DNA of 64,000 bases from Dorea_D hominis. Lineage in GTDB: Bacteria; Bacillota; Clostridia; Lachnospirales; Lachnospiraceae. The DNA is taken from the NCBI RefSeq assembly GCF_014287705.1, contig NZ_JACOOY010000005.1:124001-188000 (forward strand), given 5' to 3'. Positions within the stretch are counted from its first letter, which is position 1. Every line of letters starts with the position of its first letter. The notes beneath the pieces are model-generated. The model was not told the origin of the DNA. It made no database searches and was given only the letters and a program-made list of their open reading frames with translations. The position numbers and the translations under genes were made by a program. Below, piece by piece: positions 8,386 through 17,212 of the stretch.

Positions 8386-9990
8386 ATGTCAGAGATAACA
8401 AATGAAATAACAAATGAGATTAAAAAACGAAGAACGTTTGCAATTATTTCCCATCCCGATGCAGGTAAGACAACTTTAACAGAGAAGTTCCTGCTTTACG
8501 GAGGAGCCATTAACCAGGCAGGAAGTGTCAAGGGAAAGGCAACAGCAAAGCATGCAGTATCAGACTGGATGGAGATTGAGAAGGAAAGAGGTATTTCTGT
8601 AACTTCATCGGTATTACAGTTTAATTATGATGGATTCTGTATCAACATCCTGGATACACCGGGACATCAGGATTTCTCGGAGGATACCTACCGTACTCTG
8701 ATGGCGGCAGACTCAGCTGTAATGGTCATTGATGCATCCAAAGGTGTAGAGGCGCAGACAAGAAAACTGTTCAAAGTATGTACGATGCGTCATATCCCGA
8801 TTTTTACTTTTATCAATAAGATGGACCGCGAAGCGATGGATACATTTGAATTATTAGATGATATCGAGAACGAGCTGGGAATCGCAACCTGTCCGGTAAA
8901 CTGGCCAATCGGTTCCGGTAAGGAGTTCCGCGGTGTCTATGACAGAAATACAAAGAAAGTCGAGCTGTTCTCAGATACAAGAAAAGGAACAACACAAGGT
9001 GAGGTGCGCAAGATCGACATTGACGATCCGGAGATTGCAGATCTTATTACAGCGGATCAGAAGAGCCAGTTAGAAGAAGAGATTGAACTGCAGGACGGTG
9101 CAGGAGCCGAGTTCGATCAGGAGCTGGTCAGCAAAGGAGAACTTTCACCGGTATTTTTCGGATCTGCACTTACGAACTTCGGTGTAGAGACATTCCTTCA
9201 GCATTTCCTTGCAATGACAACTTCACCGCTTCCGAGAAAATCAGATGCAGGTCTCATTGATCCGATGGAGGAAGAAGATTTCTCAGCATTTGTATTTAAA
9301 ATCCAGGCAAATATGAACAAGGCGCACCGAGACCGTATCGCATTTATGCGTATCTGTTCCGGTAAATTCGAGGCAGGAATGGATGTGTTCCATATTCAGG
9401 GCGGCAAGAAGGTACGTCTGTCGCAGCCACAGCAGATGATGGCTAGCGAGAGACATCTGGTGCAGGAAGCTTATGGCGGAGACATTATCGGTGTGTTTGA
9501 TCCGGGCATTTTCTCAATCGGTGATACACTGACGACTTCAGCAAAGAGGTATGCATATGAAGGTATCCCGACATTTGCACCGGAGCATTTTGCAAGAGTC
9601 CGTCAGGTAGATACGATGAAGAGAAAACAGTTTATCAAGGGGGTCAACCAGATTGCGCAGGAAGGTGCGATTCAGATCTTCCAGGAATACAATACAGGCA
9701 TGGAAGAGATTATCGTCGGCGTTGTCGGTGTTCTGCAGTTTGACGTATTAAAATATCGTCTGGAGAATGAGTATAACGTAGAGATCCGTATGGACAGTCT
9801 TCCATATGAATACATCCGCTGGATCGGCAATGAGGAAGTGGATATGGACAAACTTTCCGGAACATCGGATATGAAGAAGATCAAGGATCTCAAAGGAAGA
9901 CCGCTGCTTCTGTTTGTAAATGAGTGGAGCATCCGTATGACACAGGAGAGAAACGACGGACTGATACTGGAGGAGTTTGGAAGATCTTAA
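8386..9990 (+). CDS. prfC: peptide chain release factor 3
   Basis: RF3 is a translational GTPase that recycles RF1/RF2 from the ribosome after termination. G motifs are visible: HPDAGKTTLTEK (G1), DTPGHQD (G3) and NKMDRE (G4), followed by EF-Tu-like domain II and an RF3-specific C-terminal domain. I chose the ATG at 8386 (534 residues) because GTAGGAG lies 11 bases upstream; a GTG at 8344 would add 14 poorly conserved residues. It stands alone between two sporulation/housekeeping operons, with its own promoter. Confidence 0.96.
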   Translation: MSEITNEITNEIKKRRTFAIISHPDAGKTTLTEKFLLYGGAINQAGSVKGKATAKHAVSDWMEIEKERGISVTSSVLQFNYDGFCINILDTPGHQDFSEDTYRTLMAADSAVMVIDASKGVEAQTRKLFKVCTMRHIPIFTFINKMDREAMDTFELLDDIENELGIATCPVNWPIGSGKEFRGVYDRNTKKVELFSDTRKGTTQGEVRKIDIDDPEIADLITADQKSQLEEEIELQDGAGAEFDQELVSKGELSPVFFGSALTNFGVETFLQHFLAMTTSPLPRKSDAGLIDPMEEEDFSAFVFKIQANMNKAHRDRIAFMRICSGKFEAGMDVFHIQGGKKVRLSQPQQMMASERHLVQEAYGGDIIGVFDPGIFSIGDTLTTSAKRYAYEGIPTFAPEHFARVRQVDTMKRKQFIKGVNQIAQEGAIQIFQEYNTGMEEIIVGVVGVLQFDVLKYRLENEYNVEIRMDSLPYEYIRWIGNEEVDMDKLSGTSDMKKIKDLKGRPLLLFVNEWSIRMTQERNDGLILEEFGRS

Positions 9991-10045
9991 TCCGGGAGAT
10001 TGCGAGAAAAGGAAGTCGGCAGATGGAAGTTTTTTGTGCTGGCTA

Positions 10046-10074
10046 TTTGCAAAAGAATAGAAATTTGTTATAAT
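10046..10074 (+). promoter_or_regulatory. sigma-A promoter of the Asp23-nusB-xseA operon
   Basis: TTTGCA (10046-10051), 17-base spacer, TATAAT (10069-10074), 36 bases before the Asp23-family ATG. It probably drives the tightly packed run of genes through recN. Confidence 0.75.
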
Positions 10075-10110
10075 GATAAGAACGAATAAACCAGACAGGA
10101 GGTTTCTGAA

Positions 10111-10494
10111 ATGGGAAAAGAAGAAAGAAATGCTTATACAATAAAAAATGACGCCAACATCGGAGAAGTGAAGATTGCAGATGAAGTTGTTGCAATCATC
10201 GCAGGACTGGCTGCGATGGAAGTAGAGGGTGTTGCTTCTATGGCAGGCAATGCAACAAGAGAACTGATCAGTAAGCTTGGAATGAAGTCTCTTTCCAAAG
10301 GTGTGAAAGTAGATGTTCTGGACGGTATTGTTACAGTATCCCTGACACTCAATTTATTATACGGATATGGAGTCAAAGACATTTCTGTAAAAGTACAGGA
10401 GAAGGTCAAATCTTCCATCGAGAACATGACAGGACTGGAAGTTGCAGATGTGAATATTCGCGTTGCAGGCGTGAAAGTACCGGAGGAAGACTAA
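10111..10494 (+). CDS. Asp23/Gls24 family envelope stress protein
   Basis: 127 residues, one Asp23/Gls24 (DUF322) domain. The family signature is seen in GEVKIADEVVAIIAGLAAMEVEGV and the late LEVADVNIRVAGV segment, split here only by description. Relatives in cocci attach to the membrane and respond to envelope or alkaline stress; in Clostridia the gene sits before nusB, as here. The nusB GTG follows the stop codon directly, so the two are coupled. Confidence 0.9.
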   Translation: MGKEERNAYTIKNDANIGEVKIADEVVAIIAGLAAMEVEGVASMAGNATRELISKLGMKSLSKGVKVDVLDGIVTVSLTLNLLYGYGVKDISVKVQEKVKSSIENMTGLEVADVNIRVAGVKVPEED

Positions 10495-10896
10495 GTGAGA
10501 AGATCAGAATTAAGAGAACACATTTTCCGGATGGTTTTCGGACTGGATTTTAATGAAGGCGAAGAGATTCCGGAGCAGATCCAGCTTTATTTTGAACAGC
10601 TGGATGATGTAAAAGAAAGAGACATGGAGTACATCCGTGAGAAAGCAGAACATATTGCCGAGAAGAGAGAAGAGATTGATGCGCTGCTCAATACACATAC
10701 GAAAGGCTGGAAGACAAGTCGTATGAACAAAGTAGACTTAAGCATCCTGCGTGTCGCAGTCTATGAGATGAAATGGGACGATGAGGTTCCGGTTGGTGTT
10801 GCGATCGATCAGGCAGTAGAACTTGCTAAAAAATACAGCAGTGACGAAGGTCCGTCTTTCGTAAATGGCGTGCTTGCAAAACTGGCAAAGGCGTAG
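10495..10896 (+). CDS. nusB: transcription antitermination factor NusB
   Basis: 133 residues, all-helical NusB fold; typical C-terminal end AVELAKKYSSDEGPSFVNGVL. With NusE it binds boxA RNA in rRNA transcripts and prevents early termination. Start is GTG immediately after the previous stop; CGGAGGAAG inside the upstream gene is the ribosome site. Confidence 0.96.
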   Translation: MRRSELREHIFRMVFGLDFNEGEEIPEQIQLYFEQLDDVKERDMEYIREKAEHIAEKREEIDALLNTHTKGWKTSRMNKVDLSILRVAVYEMKWDDEVPVGVAIDQAVELAKKYSSDEGPSFVNGVLAKLAKA

Positions 10897-10908
10897 AAGA
10901 GGTGTAGC

Positions 10909-12120
10909 ATGACACAGAACGTATATACGGTCAGACAGGTAAATGCATACATTAAGAATATGTTTACGCAGGATTATATGCTGAACCGTATCTATGTAAA
11001 AGGCGAAGTATCCAACTGTAAATACCACACATCGGGACATATATATTTTTCGTTAAAGGACGAGTCCGGAACGATTGCCTGCGTTATGTTTGCCGGGCAG
11101 CGAGGCGGGCTCGCTTTTCATATGAGAGAAGGACAGCAGGTTGTTGTATTTGGCGGAATCAGTGTTTATGAAAGAAGTGGTTCTTACCAGCTTTATGCAA
11201 GAGAGATTCGTCTGGATGGCGAAGGAGTACTCTATGAACGTTTTCAGGCACTGAAACAGGAGCTTGGTGAGATGGGGATGTTCGCCCCTGAATATAAGAA
11301 AACGATTCCGTCTTTTGTGAAAACTGTTGGAATTGTGACAGCACCGACCGGCGCTGCGATCCGGGATATTATGAATATTTCTTCGCGGCGGAATCCATTT
11401 GTACAGCTGATCCTGTATCCGGCGCTTGTGCAGGGCGAAGGTGCAGTGCAGAGTATTGTTACAGGAATACAGACACTGGATGCATATGGCGTAGATGTAA
11501 TGATTGTTGGACGTGGAGGCGGATCGATCGAAGATCTGTGGGCGTTTAACGAAGAAGCAGTTGCAAGAGCGATTTTTGAATGTGAGACACCTGTGATTTC
11601 CGCAGTCGGACATGAGACAGACACGACAATCGCTGATTATGTGGCGGATCTTCGGGCACCGACACCGTCTGCGGCTGCAGAACTTGCAGTTTATGACTAC
11701 CGCTTGACAGAACGGACGATGATTGAATATCGTGAGAAAGCCACAAGACTTCTGGAACAGCAGATTCGTATGCAGCGTCTGCGTCTGCGGGAATATCAGA
11801 CGAAGCTTATGTATCTCCATCCGGAAAATCAGGTGCGTGACTACAGACAACGCATAGTAGATTACGAAGAGAAACTGCGTCTTCTTATGGAGAACAGTCT
11901 GCAGAAGAATAAGATGCGCTTTACGGTTGATCTGGAGAAAATGAAGAAGCTGTCTCCGCTTGAAAAGCTGAATCAAGGATTTTCTTACGTAGAAACAGCA
12001 GACAGAAAAGCAGTGAAAAGAATCGGACAGGTAGACGTGGGAGATAAGCTTACAATCTATGTCACGGATGGTACGATCAAAGTATGTGCAGAAGAGACGA
12101 AGGAGGAGAGACATGGCTGA
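10909..12120 (+). CDS. xseA: exodeoxyribonuclease VII large subunit
   Basis: 403 residues. An N-terminal OB fold (about 1-100, YFSLKDE) is followed by the catalytic region with GGGSIEDLWAFN, SAVGHETDTTI and DLRAPTPSAAAELA, then a long coiled coil. Together with XseB it degrades single-stranded DNA. A weak GAAGAGGTG ribosome site precedes the ATG. The end overlaps xseB by 8 bases. Confidence 0.97.
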   Translation: MTQNVYTVRQVNAYIKNMFTQDYMLNRIYVKGEVSNCKYHTSGHIYFSLKDESGTIACVMFAGQRGGLAFHMREGQQVVVFGGISVYERSGSYQLYAREIRLDGEGVLYERFQALKQELGEMGMFAPEYKKTIPSFVKTVGIVTAPTGAAIRDIMNISSRRNPFVQLILYPALVQGEGAVQSIVTGIQTLDAYGVDVMIVGRGGGSIEDLWAFNEEAVARAIFECETPVISAVGHETDTTIADYVADLRAPTPSAAAELAVYDYRLTERTMIEYREKATRLLEQQIRMQRLRLREYQTKLMYLHPENQVRDYRQRIVDYEEKLRLLMENSLQKNKMRFTVDLEKMKKLSPLEKLNQGFSYVETADRKAVKRIGQVDVGDKLTIYVTDGTIKVCAEETKEERHG

Positions 12121-12328
12121 GAAAGAACAGACTCTGGAAAAGTTATTTACACAACTGGAAGATGTGATCCGGGAGATGGAGCAGGGTGAGGTCTCTTTGG
12201 AAGAAGCTTTTGCACTGTATCATAAAGGCGTGGATACACTTAAGATGTGTAATGAAAAGATAGATAAAGTAGAGAAAAAGATACTGGTGCTGGATAATGA
12301 AGGAGAAACGCATGAGTTTGAACAATAA
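12113..12328 (+). CDS. xseB: exodeoxyribonuclease VII small subunit
   Basis: 71 residues. I chose the ATG at 12113 because AAGGAGGAG lies just upstream and the protein then starts in the usual way, with LEKLFTQLEDVIREMEQGEVSLEEAF following. An upstream ATG at 12059 lies well inside xseA. It overlaps both xseA and ispA, typical of a tightly coupled operon. Confidence 0.95.
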   Translation: MAEKEQTLEKLFTQLEDVIREMEQGEVSLEEAFALYHKGVDTLKMCNEKIDKVEKKILVLDNEGETHEFEQ

Positions 12329-13214
12329 TTTTGCACAGTTACAACAGGAAAAGGTAATAGAGATAGAAGAATTACTGCGGAAATATCTGCCGGTGCAAAG
12401 CGGTTATCAGAAGATTATCACGGAGGCTATGGAATATAGTCTGATGGCAGGTGGCAAGAGGCTTCGTCCGATGATGATGCAGGAAGTATTCCGGCTTTTT
12501 GGAGGAACAATGAAAGCGATCGAACCGTTTATGGCAGCAATTGAGATGATTCACACGTATTCCCTTGTGCATGACGATTTGCCGGCGATGGATAATGACG
12601 ATTACAGAAGAGGTAGAAAGACTACCCATGTTGTGTATGGCGAAGATATGGGAATCCTTGCGGGAGATGCACTTTTAAATTATGCATTTGAGACAGCGTT
12701 TCACGCATTTGAGCTTTGTCCGCAGGACAGCCTTAAGATTGGAAAAGCACTTCAGGTGTTGGGGGAAAAAGCCGGCATTCATGGAATGATCGGAGGACAG
12801 GTCATTGATGTAAAAGAGACCGGAAAACAGATCGACAGGGAAGTATTGGATACGATCTATGAACTGAAGACGTCTGCACTGATCGAAGCATCTATGATGG
12901 TTGGAGCGATCCTTGCAGGTGCTACAGATGAGGAGCTTGAAAAAGTTGAGCAGATGGCATCGAATATCGGTATCGCATTCCAGATACAGGATGACATTTT
13001 GGATGTGACAAGTACGGAAGAAGTGCTTGGAAAGCCAATCCACAGTGATGAGAAGAATGAGAAGACTACATATGTAACTCTGTATGGTATAGAGAAAGCA
13101 TCAGCAGTTGTAGAAGAAAGATCAAAAGAAGCAATTGCTCTTTTACATGAACTTCCGGGAGAGAATGATTATCTGGAAGAGTTGATCATCAAACTAATCC
13201 ATAGAGTGAAATAA
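12312..13214 (+). CDS. ispA: polyprenyl (farnesyl) diphosphate synthase
   Basis: 300 residues. The two Asp-rich metal-binding motifs are DDLPAMDND and DDILD. The enzyme joins isopentenyl diphosphate units to make farnesyl/geranylgeranyl diphosphate for undecaprenyl and other isoprenoids. The ATG at 12312 has AAGGAG seven bases upstream and lies within the end of xseB. It is followed by dxs, placing two isoprenoid steps side by side. Confidence 0.95.
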   Translation: MSLNNNFAQLQQEKVIEIEELLRKYLPVQSGYQKIITEAMEYSLMAGGKRLRPMMMQEVFRLFGGTMKAIEPFMAAIEMIHTYSLVHDDLPAMDNDDYRRGRKTTHVVYGEDMGILAGDALLNYAFETAFHAFELCPQDSLKIGKALQVLGEKAGIHGMIGGQVIDVKETGKQIDREVLDTIYELKTSALIEASMMVGAILAGATDEELEKVEQMASNIGIAFQIQDDILDVTSTEEVLGKPIHSDEKNEKTTYVTLYGIEKASAVVEERSKEAIALLHELPGENDYLEELIIKLIHRVK

Positions 13215-13229
13215 GAGAGGACGTTCGTG

Positions 13230-15098
13230 ATGTTGGAACGAATTCAGAAAGCAAATGATATAAAGAATTTAAAAAAAGAGGAACTCCCGGTACTGGCAGA
13301 GGAGATTCGTGAATTTCTTGTAGAGACGGTCAGCAAGACAGGTGGACATCTCGCATCGAATCTTGGCGTTATAGAGCTTACAATGGCAATGCACCTTGTA
13401 TTCCAAATGCCGGAAGATAAGATTATCTGGGATGTCGGACACCAGTCTTATACCCATAAGATTCTGACCGGAAGAAAAGATGGTTTTGAAAACCTGCGTA
13501 AATACGGCGGCATGAGTGGGTTCCCGAAGCGTAAGGAGAGCGATTGTGATGCATTTGATACCGGACACAGCTCTACGTCCATATCAGCAGGCCTTGGCTA
13601 TGTAAGAGCGAGAGACCTGAAAGGAGAAGACTATAGTGTGATTTCCGTGATCGGTGACGGTTCGATGACGGGTGGAATGGCGTTTGAGGCGCTTAATAAT
13701 GCGTCCCAGTTGAACAGTAATTTTATTATTGTGCTGAATGACAATCATATGTCGATCTCTGAAAATGTCGGAGGAATGTCCAGATATCTGGCAAAGATCC
13801 GGACAGCAGATTTTTATACCGGGTTGAAGAAAGGCGTGACAACGACGCTTGAGAAGATCCCGAAGGTCGGGGATTCTCTGATCGAGCAGATCCGCCGGAC
13901 GAAGAGCAGTATCAAACAGCTGATCGTTCCGGGTATGTTTTTTGAAGATATGGGAATTACATATCTCGGACCGGTAAAAGGACATGATCTTCCTACGCTT
14001 TGCCGTGTATTTTCCGAAGCACGGAGAATAGAAGGACCGGTTCTTGTCCATGTTCTGACGAAGAAAGGCAAAGGTTATACGCCGGCAGAAGAGCATCCAG
14101 GCAAATTCCACGGCATTAGCCCGTTTGACATTGCGACAGGTGAGGTATCAGAGAAGAAGAAAAAGGATACCTATACCGATGTGTTTGGAAAAGTTATGTG
14201 TGCAGAAGCAAAAGAGAATCCGGACATTACAGCAATTACAGCTGCAATGGAAGATGGAACCGGGTTGTCCCGTTTCCACAGTATGTTCCCTGATCGCTTT
14301 TTTGATGTAGGAATTGCAGAAGAGCATGCTGTGACATTTGCGGCAGGACTTGCAGCGGGAGGCATGCGCCCGGTTGTGGCGGTTTATTCTTCTTTTCTGC
14401 AGAGAGCATATGACCAGATCATCCATGACGTGGGACTTCAGAAGCTCCCTGTTGTATTTGCCGTTGACCGAGCAGGGCTGGTCGGAAGTGACGGAGAGAC
14501 ACATCAGGGAATTTTTGACCTGTCATTTTTAAGCAGTATTCCGAATATGACAGTGATGTCACCTAAACATAAATGGGAACTGGCAGACATGCTTCGCTTT
14601 GCACTGAAATCTGACGGTCCGGTTGCAATCCGTTATCCAAGAGGTGCAGCGTACGATCAGTATGTTGAATATCGTGCACCGATCGAATATGGCAAAAGCG
14701 AGATGATCTGCGAGGAGAGTGGGATCGCACTCATCAGTATGGGACATATGTTTGAAGAAGCGGTAAAAGTACGAAAGAATCTCAAAGATGCAGGGTATTC
14801 CTGCACGCTTGTAAACGGACGTTTTGTAAAGCCGATAGATGAAGAATGTATTGCAAGGCTTGCAAAAAATCACAAACTGATCGCTGTACTGGAAGAAAAT
14901 GTTATAACTGGCGGCTATGGAATGCAGGTGTTGGAATGTGCAGCGAGAAAACAGCTTTCCTGCCACGTTCTGCCGATTGCACTTCCGGATAATTATGTAG
15001 AACACGGAAGTGTGGAAGTGCTTCGCAAAGAGACTGGTATTGATGCACAGTCAGTGACAGAGAAAATCATGGAAACATATAAGGAGTTACAGATATGA
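13230..15098 (+). CDS. dxs: 1-deoxy-D-xylulose-5-phosphate synthase
   Basis: 622 residues, thiamine-diphosphate enzyme making the first MEP-pathway intermediate from pyruvate and glyceraldehyde 3-phosphate. Seen: DVGHQSYTHKILTGR, the TPP motif GDGSMTGGMAFEALNN, and the transketolase-type pyrimidine domain (DGTGLSRFHSMFPDRFFDVG). A GTG at 13227 lies just before the ATG at 13230; both fit AGAGAGG, the ATG giving better spacing. The stop overlaps tlyA by 4 bases. Confidence 0.97.
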   Translation: MLERIQKANDIKNLKKEELPVLAEEIREFLVETVSKTGGHLASNLGVIELTMAMHLVFQMPEDKIIWDVGHQSYTHKILTGRKDGFENLRKYGGMSGFPKRKESDCDAFDTGHSSTSISAGLGYVRARDLKGEDYSVISVIGDGSMTGGMAFEALNNASQLNSNFIIVLNDNHMSISENVGGMSRYLAKIRTADFYTGLKKGVTTTLEKIPKVGDSLIEQIRRTKSSIKQLIVPGMFFEDMGITYLGPVKGHDLPTLCRVFSEARRIEGPVLVHVLTKKGKGYTPAEEHPGKFHGISPFDIATGEVSEKKKKDTYTDVFGKVMCAEAKENPDITAITAAMEDGTGLSRFHSMFPDRFFDVGIAEEHAVTFAAGLAAGGMRPVVAVYSSFLQRAYDQIIHDVGLQKLPVVFAVDRAGLVGSDGETHQGIFDLSFLSSIPNMTVMSPKHKWELADMLRFALKSDGPVAIRYPRGAAYDQYVEYRAPIEYGKSEMICEESGIALISMGHMFEEAVKVRKNLKDAGYSCTLVNGRFVKPIDEECIARLAKNHKLIAVLEENVITGGYGMQVLECAARKQLSCHVLPIALPDNYVEHGSVEVLRKETGIDAQSVTEKIMETYKELQI

Positions 15099-15901
15099 AA
15101 GAACGTTTGGATGTCTTGCTTGTAAAGCGTAATCTGGCGGCGTCCAGAGAAAAAGCCAAGGCGATCATCATGTCCGGTAATGTCTATGTGGATGACCAGA
15201 AAGAAGACAAACCGGGAACATTATTTAAAGAAGAAAGCAAGATTGAAGTGCGCGGACATACACTGCCATACGTCAGCCGCGGCGGATTGAAACTCGAAAA
15301 AGCACTGAAGAATTTTGACGTTAGTGTAAAAGGAAAGACATGCACGGATGTCGGATCTTCAACAGGTGGATTTACAGACTGTATGCTACAGAATGGTGCA
15401 GTCAAAGTATTTGCGATTGATGTCGGACGTGGTCAGCTTGACTGGAAATTAAGACAGGATGACCGTGTTGTCTGCATGGAAAAGACAAATATCCGTTACG
15501 TGACACCGGAAGATATTGGGGAACCGGTACAGTTTTCGTCCATTGATGTGTCATTTATTTCGCTTACGAAAGTGCTTCTCCCAATCTACAATTACCTGAC
15601 GGAAGACGGGGAGATTGTTGCGCTTATCAAACCACAGTTCGAGGCAGGAAGAGAGAAAGTCGGAAAAAAAGGTGTCGTAAGAGAACGAAGTACCCATGTA
15701 GAAGTCATTGAGATGGTTACGGCGTATGCAGTTTCCATCGGTTTTGATGTACTGGAACTGGAATTCTCACCGATCCGCGGACCGGAGGGAAATATTGAGT
15801 ATCTTGTACACTTGAAAAAAAGTAAAGGACAGGCAGAGATTTCAGAAAATTTCGATATAGAAGCAATAACAAAGCGTGCATTTGAATCCCTGACCAAATA
15901 A
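15095..15901 (+). CDS. tlyA: TlyA family rRNA 2'-O-methyltransferase
   Basis: 268 residues: an N-terminal S4 RNA-binding domain (ERLDVLLVKRNLAASREKA) and an FtsJ-like methyltransferase domain with the SAM motif DVGSSTGGFTD. Relatives methylate cytidines in 16S/23S rRNA; a hemolysin name is sometimes used but is not well founded. It overlaps dxs by ATGA. Its place between dxs and nadK is standard in Firmicutes. Confidence 0.93.
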   Translation: MKERLDVLLVKRNLAASREKAKAIIMSGNVYVDDQKEDKPGTLFKEESKIEVRGHTLPYVSRGGLKLEKALKNFDVSVKGKTCTDVGSSTGGFTDCMLQNGAVKVFAIDVGRGQLDWKLRQDDRVVCMEKTNIRYVTPEDIGEPVQFSSIDVSFISLTKVLLPIYNYLTEDGEIVALIKPQFEAGREKVGKKGVVRERSTHVEVIEMVTAYAVSIGFDVLELEFSPIRGPEGNIEYLVHLKKSKGQAEISENFDIEAITKRAFESLTK

Positions 15902-15915
15902 TACAGGTAACAGAT

Positions 15916-16749
15916 ATGGAGCATATATTCATTGTCACGAATGATGGAAAAGACAAAGATCATTCTGTGACAAGACACATAAAAAAAATAATCGAAGATT
16001 ACGGCAAAACCTGTTCGGTTTGTCGTAAAGATGAAGAAAAGAAAATAATTGAAGAGAGTATTCCGGATGGCATTGACTGTGTGATCGTAATTGGAGGCGA
16101 TGGCAGTTTTATCGAAGCTGCAAGGATTCTGCATGACAGGGATGTTCCGATGCTTGGGGTAAATATGGGAACACTCGGTTATCTGACAGAAGTAGAGCTT
16201 GCAGATCTGGACGAGTCCATTGAGAAGCTATTGAGAGGAGAATATACGCTGGAATCCAGAATGATGCTGGAAGCAGTATACGGAGCGTCTGTGAAGGACG
16301 TTGCACTGAATGATATTGTTGTATCAAGAAACGGTGGAATTCGCATCATTCATTTCCGTATATGGGTAAATGGAGAATTGCTGAACTGCTATGAAGCGGA
16401 CGGAATCATTATCTCGACACCGACCGGCTCTACCGCATACAATCTCTCTGCGGGCGGACCGATCGTAGAACCGACAGCATCGCTGCTTGTAGTCACACCG
16501 ATCTGTTCGCATGCACTGAATACGAGCAGTGTGATTTTATCCGGTGAAGATGAGATTGAGATTGAGATCGGAGAAGGCAGAAACGGTACAGAAGAGGAAG
16601 TGCTGGTATCTTTTGACGGAACCCAGATGCTTATGATGCATACAGGAGAGCGGATTACCATCCGCAGATCCGCTACCAGAACAGAAATCTTAAGACTGAA
16701 TAAAGTCAGTTTTCTGGAAACATTGCGTAGAAAAATGAAAGGAAATTAA
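15916..16749 (+). CDS. nadK: NAD kinase
   Basis: 277 residues. The catalytic GGDG is in IVIGGDGSFIEAARI, followed by NMGTLGYLTEVE, LNDIVVSRNGG and STPTGSTAYNLSAGGPI. It phosphorylates NAD to NADP. The stop codon shares bases with the argR start. Confidence 0.96.
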   Translation: MEHIFIVTNDGKDKDHSVTRHIKKIIEDYGKTCSVCRKDEEKKIIEESIPDGIDCVIVIGGDGSFIEAARILHDRDVPMLGVNMGTLGYLTEVELADLDESIEKLLRGEYTLESRMMLEAVYGASVKDVALNDIVVSRNGGIRIIHFRIWVNGELLNCYEADGIIISTPTGSTAYNLSAGGPIVEPTASLLVVTPICSHALNTSSVILSGEDEIEIEIGEGRNGTEEEVLVSFDGTQMLMMHTGERITIRRSATRTEILRLNKVSFLETLRRKMKGN

Positions 16750-17204
16750 TGGTCATGAAAGTAAACAGACATGCGAAAATTATTGAACTGATTAGTAAAT
16801 TTCAGATCGAGACGCAGGAAGAACTTGCAGATCATCTGAATAAGGAAGGATTCAAAGTTACGCAGGCAACGGTATCACGGGATATCCGTGATCTGAAGTT
16901 GACAAAAGTTCCGTCTGAAAATGGAAAGCAGTGTTATGCAATCCATCAGGGGACGGAAAATGGCATGAGTGAAAAATATATCCGTATTCTAAGAGACGGA
17001 TATGTATCTATGGACATGGCACAGAATATTCTTGTGATCAAAACAGTTGCAGGAATGGCAATGGCAGTATGTGCTGCGCTGGATGCAATGAAATGGACAG
17101 AGATTGTCGGAAGTATTGCGGGGGATGATACGATCATGTGTGCAGTCAGAAGTGTGGAAGATACTGTGAAAGTGATGGATAAGATTCGAAAAATTGTCTT
17201 GTAG
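16749..17204 (+). CDS. argR: arginine repressor ArgR
   Basis: 151 residues. N-terminal winged helix (QEELADHLNKEGFKVTQATVSRDI) and C-terminal arginine-binding hexamerisation domain with GSIAGDDTIM. It controls arginine genes with arginine as co-repressor; in this conserved cluster it usually precedes recN. A second ATG at 16755 is equally possible as start; AAAGGAA lies upstream of both. Confidence 0.95.
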   Translation: MVMKVNRHAKIIELISKFQIETQEELADHLNKEGFKVTQATVSRDIRDLKLTKVPSENGKQCYAIHQGTENGMSEKYIRILRDGYVSMDMAQNILVIKTVAGMAMAVCAALDAMKWTEIVGSIAGDDTIMCAVRSVEDTVKVMDKIRKIVL

Positions 17205-17212
17205 GAGGCTGC

